Translations under genes and position numbers: made by a program
The notes under the pieces: model-generated
Seen by the model: only the letters and a program-made list of their open reading frames with translations
What the model was told of the DNA's origin: nothing
Databases searched by the model: none
Part shown: positions 56,530-64,000 of the stretch, piece by piece
How the letters are laid out: each line of letters begins with the position of its first letter
How positions within the stretch are numbered: position 1 is the stretch's first letter
Source: Topomyia yanbarensis
Lineage: Eukaryota > Arthropoda > Insecta > Diptera > Culicidae
DNA: 64,000 nucleotides
Assembly: GCF_030247195.1 (NCBI RefSeq)
Contig: NC_080671.1
Span: 214,562,943 to 214,626,942, forward strand
Direction: 5' to 3'

Positions 56530-56960
56530 AACAATCTACTACAAAATCCTAAAGGAGTGGTTAGTATCTGTTAGTATCCAAGAATGTTATAAAAGAATGA
56601 AACGGCGAGCATTTGAGTTTTTTCTTCAGCACTATCTGGCTTCCTTATATTCAACCATTTTATATGTACTGTATTCAAAATTATTTTAGTTATTATAATC
56701 AATTAATGAGTTATTGTAAAAGTAATACCATAATTTAACAAAAAGTACTCGTAGTTCCATTGGAAATTGTGGGAAGAAGTACTGTACAAAATTTTGAAAA
56801 AATTGGTCCAGAAGATTCTGAGTTATGATGCACACCTATTTTCTTAAAGTCTCCTCCACAGATTAACTCTCAATTATTTTCAATATTTTGCCACGAAAAT
56901 TAGAAAAATTAAGTTCAAATGTTGCATTATTATATGAAAATTGACTAACGCTTTGTGTAT
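56530..56960 (+). repeat. Diverged relative of the 26138 element within the foldback centre
   Basis: ggtccagaagattctgagtt and aatgttgcattattatatga, then gactaacgctttgtgtatca, match the order at 26500-26660 with many changes. Confidence 0.6.
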
Positions 56961-58095
56961 CATCAAAATCTATTAAAAGCAATTTTCACCGAATGAACCT
57001 AATCTCTTACCCCCTCGTCGATATTTACATGAATATTTGCTTGGTATATTGTAAACCGGGTATAAGTGTAAAATTGAAATAAAGCAACTTCGATATTCAT
57101 TGTTCGTCGGATGCTTCTATTCTATTTGATCTATATATTACTGACAATAAATTTTATGTGAGGCATTCCAGTATGCTTTCATTTTTTCAAGCATTTTCAT
57201 GTAGCTGTTTATTAGTTAGCGATTTTGTTTGTCGTCGCAATTGGTAAACGTAAGTTGTTGCAGTTTTCGAGTAAAACCGAGGACGCTCCAAATAAAAATT
57301 TGCATAACAACGCAGACAACAGTTCATCGAAAGAGGATAGGATATCTAGATCATCATCATTCTATTATAGACCTTTGCTACTTTCCCATTATTTAAGATT
57401 GAATAGAATATAAACACTGTTAGAACTCAAATACTCCCCATTTTATTTGTGCGCAACATTCTTGGATATAAACGGATACTTGCCATTCCTTCATGACTTT
57501 GCAGTAGATTGACAGTACTTTCAACATAACATTATTTCATTTGCATATTTTTGCAACTTTTTTAGAAAACTGGCTAAGAAATATGACATTTTTAATCAAA
57601 GAAACATCTCTCTTTATATAAGCATCGGATCGTTTTAAAATGTCAACAAAGTTGTGACGTTTTATAATATCTAAAACATTGCAGAGAACACTGTTGTGGA
57701 GAAATAAATATGACAAAAGTTATTTCCAAAAAACAGATTTTTAAAGGGTGCTAACGAAAACTACTCATAACAACGAATCCGCTGTAGATAGATAGTTAGT
57801 ATCTTCAGATAAATTACTTAAAATAGCATTTTCTACAACTTTGCTGAAGACTCAAACCGCCTATCTCCTTTCAGTAAAAAGTTATATTTCAGAAATGTCT
57901 TTACACTTCATTTTGGAACATGACCGTCTACTTCAAAAAATCCGCCTTAATAACTCCAAAAACTTGTCTGAAATCACCAAAACTCAAAACCCTATAGTTT
58001 AGCCACAAAATAATTAAAGGCATGAATTTGCTCATTTGGTCCACTGTGCACCAGTGCAATCCACTGGCCCGGGGTTTTTCAATGAAAAACCCCAT

Positions 58096-60470
58096 AAGAA
58101 ACACTTTTAGATATGACGGCAAACAATCCGTTCCAAATACTCTCATTCCGATCGTTATTTAAATGATATCGAAGCATGCTTATTTTGTTTCACTATCTCT
58201 AATTTTCCATCACATCTTGGACGATTAGTATTTCCGCTGTAGAAAAAAATGTCGTTTAATTTTCAGAGGTAGAACAGATACGCGCTGGGTATGAAAGAGT
58301 TGTGAAAGTTAAGACTGGACAGATGATTTGGCGAAATGGCGCAAAAAGTTGAATACGGAAGAATCGCCTAAATCGTGTCGGAACTTAAGAAGGTTTGTGT
58401 AAGGTATTATCGCAAAAAAATTGGAATCCTTTATTTTTTTTCGATACAAAGATAGTTTGTCTATTCAGTCAGGTGCCACGTCGAAAACTTGTTTTGCGGT
58501 GTACATCATAATTCAAAATCTACTGGACCAATCGTTGAGACATTTGCACAGTTGTTTTTCGCATCATTCCATAAGTAACTAATGGAGCTTTTATTTTTTG
58601 GTCAATGCTCGAATTTTTCATACCACTTTGAAGCCAAAGTCCGATTATTGCTAAAAAAGATTAACATGTCATTATAAAATAATAATATTAAGCATTTTGC
58701 AAAACGCTCTTGTAGTTACCTGGACAATAATGTGAAGAAAAAAGACTGTGTAAAATTCAGAACGATTGGGCCAGGAAATTTTGAGTTATGGCTTACACCG
58801 CATTTTATCGAGGTGCCTTCTGAAGATTCACTGTCTGCATCCAGTGTCAGGTTCAATTTGTAAAGTTATAATTGTCAATTCATTATTAGACAGATGGCAG
58901 ACTATAGGAAGTAATTAATTGTAATTTGTTATTTTGTAACCGGGATTTGAAGCGTTCTCAATTTTTGCATGACGTCAACAAACATTCGTTGGACTGAACG
59001 TTTGACCAATCCAAGATGATGAAAACTCTGCAATATGGATTCAATCCATTTGACAGATTTATTTCGCTGAAAATCAGTTTTTGAAATTGTCAAATTCTCA
59101 GCTCAATTGCTGAACTTTTGGTATTTAGGCTTGATTAGGTAATTGTGCGAATAATTTGAATTACTTCATTTTCAGCAAAGCAAATTCTGTATACAGGGTT
59201 AGTGGAGTAGTTGGGTAGGATGGTATAATAAGCCCCACCAGGCAAAAATGTCAGATTTCTATTCCAAGGACCACATAATTATCTAAAGCAAATAAATAAT
59301 TGTATTTGGCATTTTTCATGTGCAGCAACTAATACAAACGTTTCCAAAAAGGTAAGCTTCCACTATTTTTCTATAAGCATTTGATTTAATTTGAAAGTCA
59401 GATTTGGCTGAATTGTCTGACTACTAAATATAATGTTAGAGAATCTCTCTCAGTCCTTGGAGTGGCTAGCGACTAACAATACAACTTCATAACATTCTCG
59501 ATAGCAGTGGTGCAAATTTTCATTTTCAAATGCCAAATTTCAGTTCAATCATGCCGAACCAGGATTCAAATTCAAAGCCTCCCTTAATCATTCACTTTCA
59601 AGTTGGCGGGATTTTCATAACTAAACCGTACGTCTTTATTTCAAATTGATGCTTTTTAATTACCAACCAAAGTTATCATCTGCACTGTAGAGGCCAGTTT
59701 AGGTTAAATGTTGACATGTTTTGCATTTTTAGGCGTACATGAACAGCAAGATGTATATTCAGAGTAGTATTGCTTGAAAAACATGGTCAATACCCCAGTA
59801 GAAAGATATTCACAGGACCAATGAAATTGAAAATGAATGAAAAACGATTGAGCAACTGAGGTTGTTTGAATGAATGATGCAAACGAACAGCTGCTAAGTG
59901 AACATAGCAGGGCATGATTTGAGATTAGTTCCAACTTCATGTTCAAATCAACCAGTTGAAAATTTGCAGCTCTGCTCGATACTATGCACCATTAATAGTA
60001 AAATAGCAAAATAAAGTTTAAGCCTATTATGAATCTTAAATAATTCTAATGTTACTTTGTTAAAGCTAAATCGAAGATTCCAAAATTGTTTTAAAAAAAT
60101 AAATACATCACACTATTAAATGACATCAACAGTGAATTTTCAATTTACTTCATTGTACGGTTTTTTTTTAACATTGCCGTGTATTGCCGATCAGAACGCA
60201 GTAGAGCAAATGGCAGTATCATGTTACCAGAAGACAAAAATATGCAAAAAATTGTCATGCCCTTCTGCGCACATTTCGTTATTTTCAATCCTCTCTTCGG
60301 CTTTCTTCTGGATAAATATGGCTCTCTTTGCTCGCAATACAGATGACAATAAATAAGCCAGTTTTATCAGGTAGGAAAGACAAGCACCGTCAAACTATTT
60401 CTACCCGCATTTATGATTTCCTCGTTCTTTCCTTCTCTCTACATGCTTGATTCCAATTGCACATCAAAGG
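58096..60470. other. Unclassified DNA with one old repeat copy
   Basis: 58440-58830 is a relative of the 26138 element (ggaccaatcg, gaatttttcata, gaggtgccttctgaagattc in order). The rest (58850-60470) shows no gene or clear ends; small ORFs lack motifs. Confidence 0.5.
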
Positions 60471-62273
60471 TAGGGTGACCATATGAGTCGAGTAAAAAAC
60501 CAGGACAGTCGAAAGGGGACTGCCTCCCCCGTTACCTATCAATCGACTGTGCTTTCTCCACAGGTTTTCGGCAGTTACAAAGATCTTGGGTCGGGCAGGC
60601 AGAGCTTCGGCAGTAAAAAAGTTCTGTGGGTTTGAAAGGAAGAGCTCTACCAGAATTTTTTTTATGGGAATTCGATCACCGTGCTATTTAGGATTTATAC
60701 ACACACACACGCGAAGTTCTTGCTACACCACCACCAGCGAAAGTTTCATGCTGTTGTTGGAGAAATTGGAAATCCTGAATTGAGCAAATGAGACGAATTA
60801 TTATGAGATCGTCTGTGCAGGAACAGGCGAGAAGTTTTCAGCACAAAATACACGTCATTGAAGCAAAGCAGAAACATCAACGGTCGCAAGTAGCTTCCCT
60901 GCAGGCAATCTCGAATGACAACCATTGGTAAGCAGTATCACAATGATCGGACACGCTGTGCGTAGATTCTGTTATTCCAGCATTCGTTGGTGGCTGAGTT
61001 GCAACTCCGGTTGTTGTTGATTTAGTTAATGTTGTTGGGTTTGCTCGCAGTTGATGTTGTTTCGATAGAGGCTTTCACACATGGTTTGGCACATAGGGAT
61101 CTGTCCTTCAAATGTGCGCAGCGTGATTTGAGATTTGCTTCTCACGATACGAATACCATTGGATATACCTGGAAAAAAAGTTTCTCCAGGTTTCAAACTT
61201 TCACAGTTACGTACTTCGACATCAATAGTGAATTTATTGGTTGTACGCGGGGATAGATCGAGCAGACTCACACCAGTCTTATCTTCGTCAATCTAAACGG
61301 GTATCTTGATTCTAACATGGACATGCGCAACGACGTGTTGCATGTTGTTTCCCATAGCCAAACTTTTCGCCATGGCCAAAGTTTTAAATGCTATCAGTAC
61401 CGCATTACGAGTATGCCCCTTTATTAATTGTTCCACTTCGTGCACACAAGGGCGGATTGGACAAACGACCATTGTATTGGATCGAAGATGGTTCAAATTT
61501 TGCTGCTGAGTTTCAATCATTTTTAAATAAACGATCAATACCGCATCAATGAAAGTAACGGTGCATTATTTTCCACAGTGGCTTGGGACAACTGTTATTT
61601 TTCGATTGCTTTGCTGGCGCGGTACATATAGACGGCAGACTGTATGTTGAAACGTTCGTTTGATTCACTGCACTGTTACCAAGCAGCGCGATTATAGCTT
61701 CCGATCCGATTGAGATGGAAAAGTAGACTGATTAGGAACTGGTATTGATCCTAAAGGGATTCCATAATTACCAGCTCGAGAGAGCGCTCAATAAGGTTAT
61801 TCCACGACAGTTATTGTTGTTTCGCCATTTTCCTTTTTATGAAATGGATTTACAGTAAAACGAAAAACAGCCACTTGCAAGAGGACTCTAGAAGAAGCAG
61901 AATCGCAAAAACTTCGATGTGTCTTCTTAGAGGTGGGCACTAGACGAAATTTTTCGGATACCGGAATCATTGTTTCATCGACATTGCTAGCGGCCAGAGT
62001 TTAGTCCACAACTGGAATCGGTTCGATTTGTTCGATTGCCAAATGTTGTTGCAAACAGACTACAGCTCATCCATATGGCACGTACATACGAACGCCTCTT
62101 TCTCTTTTCAATTTCCATGTAAAAAGTAAGATGGAAAAAGAAATAACGAGGTACTATCGAGAGATTAAAAAATGCATCGGATGATACAATTGAGAGATTC
62201 GAGTGTATTAAGTTTTGTTTGTCGTACTCTGGAGCAGAGTGAATAAAGCGAAAACTCAATAATTAGAAATATA

Positions 62274-63513
62274 ACGAGTGTTCAATAAAAAATGAGAATT
62301 ATTTCAATACCTTTCTGTAATTAAAGAAAAGAGCGTAATTTTTTTTCTCTCCAAGACAATTGCTCTCTGAACTTCGTATAAATGGGAGACATGGTTCATT
62401 TCGCTCGGGTGCTGTCAGTTCAATCAAAGATGGCGTCGAAACAGCAAGTACTCCGCGAGCGTGTTGTGCGGTTTACACTTGGCCATTGTGGAAAAAAGTT
62501 TACGGTAGACCACTTTCGAGACAAAAACGTGCCCGTGAGCACAGTTTACCGAATCCTGGCATCCCTGAGCGTGGAGCGGAAGGCCGGTATCGGCCGCCGA
62601 CGAAGATAATGACGAAGAAAAAGAAGGAAGCGTTGAAAAAGCTGTTCGACAACAAGGACGAAACGAGTTTGCGTGATGCCGACCTTGATTCACTAAGTCC
62701 TCAAAATGAAGGACATCATCTGTCGGAAGAAGACTCGGTCCCCCGACGACATGGACGAGCAGATAGCGATCGGGAAATCGCAGTGCTGGTGGATGACGAA
62801 CAACTACCGCGAGACATTGCTGCTCTCGAACACCCACATTCCAGGAAATGACAGCTACTATTCCAGCGACAAGTCGGCCACACACCCCGAAATAAAATAT
62901 TAGTTTAAGCATAAATTTAAAAGAAATGTTATGCTGTACATCGCCATATCGGACAGAGGAATTTCAAAACCGTGGTTCAAGCCGAGCGGTCTGGCCATCA
63001 ATCAACAAGTGTACCAGGAGGAGTGTCTTGAGTGTATTCTTCTGCCGTTCTTAAAGGAGCATTATGTGGTTGGGAAGTACGTCTTCTGGCCGGACAAGAC
63101 GTCTTCCCATTACGCCAAGAAGACGCTGTAGTATCTTGAGCAGAAAAAGATACCGTACGTGCCGAAAGAAAGAAACCCCAGTGCCCCAGTGCCGTCCCAT
63201 TGGGGTTTTTTCGGCTCCCTCAGTGCTTTAGTGTATAAAAATAATTGGCGAGTCAAGGATACGAAGCAGTTGACTACCAGGATCCGGAATTGTATCCGGA
63301 AGAAGGACGTCAGTGCCGTGCAGTGCTCTTGTGAGAACATCGCGACTAAGTTGCGTCGTACTGCTGACCAGGGCCCCTTCTCTAATATTCATTGACATTT
63401 TTTTGAAGAATAAACATTACGTTTTATAATAAAAAATACTGAATTCATCGAAGATTTTTTTTTGTTTTTCAACTACATGACTGAAAAAACTCTCATTTTT
63501 ATTGAACACCTGT
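62274..63513 (+). mobile_element. mariner-type transposon (1240 bp), inactive
   Basis: Terminal inverted repeats of about 30 bp: left acgagtgttcaataaaaaat, right inverse acaggtgttcaataaaaatg, with a few differences. The left flank is ta as expected; the right flank is ca, a decayed copy. It encloses one transposase gene in several frames. Length and gene size are normal for a mariner. Confidence 0.92.
62382..63395 (+). pseudogene. mariner transposase (DD37E-like), catalytic residues lost
   Basis: The N-terminal helix-turn-helix (RERVVRFTLGHCGKKFTVDHF, VPVSTVYRILASL) is in one frame to a stop at 62609. ALKKLFDNKDETSLRDAD is in a second frame, CRKKTRSPDDMDEQIAIGKS to HIPGNDSYYSSDKSAT in a third. 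LYIAISDRGISKPWFKPSGL to FWPDKTSSHYAKKTL ends in TAG (63129-63131), and the frame runs on with YVPKERNP. The block that holds the first catalytic Asp, between NYRE and NTHIPG, is missing. The second Asp (WPD) is kept. The place of the last acidic residue reads VPSHWGFF. The enzyme cannot be active. Confidence 0.93.
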
Positions 63514-63643
63514 CATTAGGCTTACAGGAGAAAAACCAGGACAAATCAAGCTTTTTCCTCGACTTCCCAGGACACCAGGACAGTCATTAAAAAACCAGGA
63601 CATGTCCTGGGAAACCAGGACGTATGGTCACCCTAACCAAAGG

Positions 63644-64000
63644 TTACAGTAAAGCACATTTGGATAAATTGAACCGATTCGCATTCATATTCCACTAAAG
63701 TTGTTTTTGCGAATTAGAAACAGAACTGCAATAAGAATTGTTTTGATTCTTTTCTTTTTGCATATCGCTATGAGACCAAGTAACATATTTTCACAAATTA
63801 TTGCCTATATATCCATTGTATCACACATCAAAGAAAGTAAATAACGAAAGAAAATTAATTTTTCTAATAAAATAAAAATAAATGATAATCGGATAAGAAT
63901 CGTAAAAAGCAGTATTTTATGAATTTTCTTATTTACACTCGTGGTTAACAAATCGAATCAGAATGTCAACAACTTATAAACTGGCTCCGTAAATGTCCTA
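63644..64000. other. Unclassified AT-rich DNA
   Basis: No ORF, repeat or terminal structure recognised after the right flank of the hAT-like element. Confidence 0.5.

Larger units (their letters stand above)
49690..58095. mobile_element. Foldback element of ~2.2 kb, now split by a 6 kb hAT-like insertion
   Basis: 49985-50510 plus 56526-56640 matches, inverted, 57420-58053: tgcctttaattattttgtgg, gacggtcatgttccaaaatg, ggagataggcggtttgagtc and caatctactacaaaatcc occur on both arms. The similarity crosses the hAT insertion without a break, which proves the insertion came later. Outer ends are less clear: left ttttcatggaaaagcaccag (49690) corresponds loosely to the inverse of 58070-58095. The central part (about 56640-57420) holds sequence related to the 26138 element. 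No clear target duplication found. Confidence 0.82.
60471..63635. mobile_element. hAT-like element with nested mariner
   Basis: Left end tagggtgaccatatgagtcg and the inverted right end (tagggtgaccatacgtcctg on the other strand) share 14 bp. Subterminal ccaggaca / gtcctgg words repeat several times at both ends. atcaaagg (60463-60470) and accaaagg (63636-63643) are an 8 bp duplication with one mismatch. The interior outside the mariner (60490-62270) has no intact transposase, so the element is nonautonomous or decayed. Confidence 0.88.

Noticed and set aside
49690..58095. Interpretation as one 8.4 kb DNA transposon with long inverted ends
   Set aside because: The inverted similarity continues across the 6 kb element, which has its own ends and octamer duplication; it is a later insertion.
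61026..61271. 81-codon minus-strand ORF with plausible residue composition
   Set aside because: No recognisable domain, a competing plus-strand ORF, and location inside a decayed hAT-like element.
61400..61540. Possible integrase-like stretch (YWIEDGSNFAAEFQ)
   Set aside because: Resembles DNGTNF only superficially; no zinc domain, first Asp or Glu region nearby.

Overview
The window looks like repeat-dense nuclear DNA of a dipteran insect, most likely a mosquito. It carries BEL/Pao elements with LTRs, R1-, Jockey- and I/LOA-type LINEs, a tRNA-derived SINE, hAT-like and mariner elements, foldback elements, long (TA)n tracts and degenerate tandem arrays. I recognise no ordinary single-copy host gene. 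The species assignment is inference from the repeat repertoire; the TE structures are read from the sequence.

Layout. 1-7328: a plus-strand BEL/Pao element (RT, RNase H, integrase, C-terminal domain, probable 3' LTR), split at 421-4487 by a 5'-truncated R1-type LINE with an intact 991-codon ORF2. 7329-10142: degenerate repeat modules and a ~560 bp (TA)n tract. 10143-20140: mostly unclassified, with a Jockey-type ORF1 relic, arrays of a 30-37 bp unit and a 2.7 kb LINE-like insertion. 20141-33440: small elements with clear target duplications (788 bp hAT-like element, SINE, 248 bp MITE, 364 bp foldback), two duplicated blocks, a MULE transposase relic, a second (TA)n tract and a ~115 bp satellite.

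33440-43905 is one fossil Jockey-type LINE broken by two later insertions: a 1.1 kb TIR element (34659-35790) and a complete minus-strand BEL/Pao provirus (36155-42937). The provirus has two LTRs about 1% apart, a 5 bp target duplication and a tRNA-complementary primer site. Its reverse transcriptase, RNase H and integrase core are missing; the protease is joined in frame to the pol C-terminus and a complete envelope-like glycoprotein. One LTR carries a 301 bp SINE-like insertion.

43893-46157 holds a spliced gene fragment for a TE-like protein with RNase H-type acidic motifs, interrupted by a MITE whose removal restores one reading frame. A 177 bp copy of its 3' end lies at 49737-49913. 47242-48397 is a near-palindromic foldback with an 8 bp target duplication. 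49690-58095 is another foldback, split by a 6 kb hAT-like element (50511-56517) that itself contains an I/LOA-type LINE fragment. 60471-63635 is a third hAT-like element with a dead mariner (62274-63513) inside.

The genes do not form a host pathway. The window is a layered record of insertions, and the target duplications let their order be read. The best candidates for something new are the RT-less envelope-bearing BEL element, the spliced transposase-like gene and the foldback elements.
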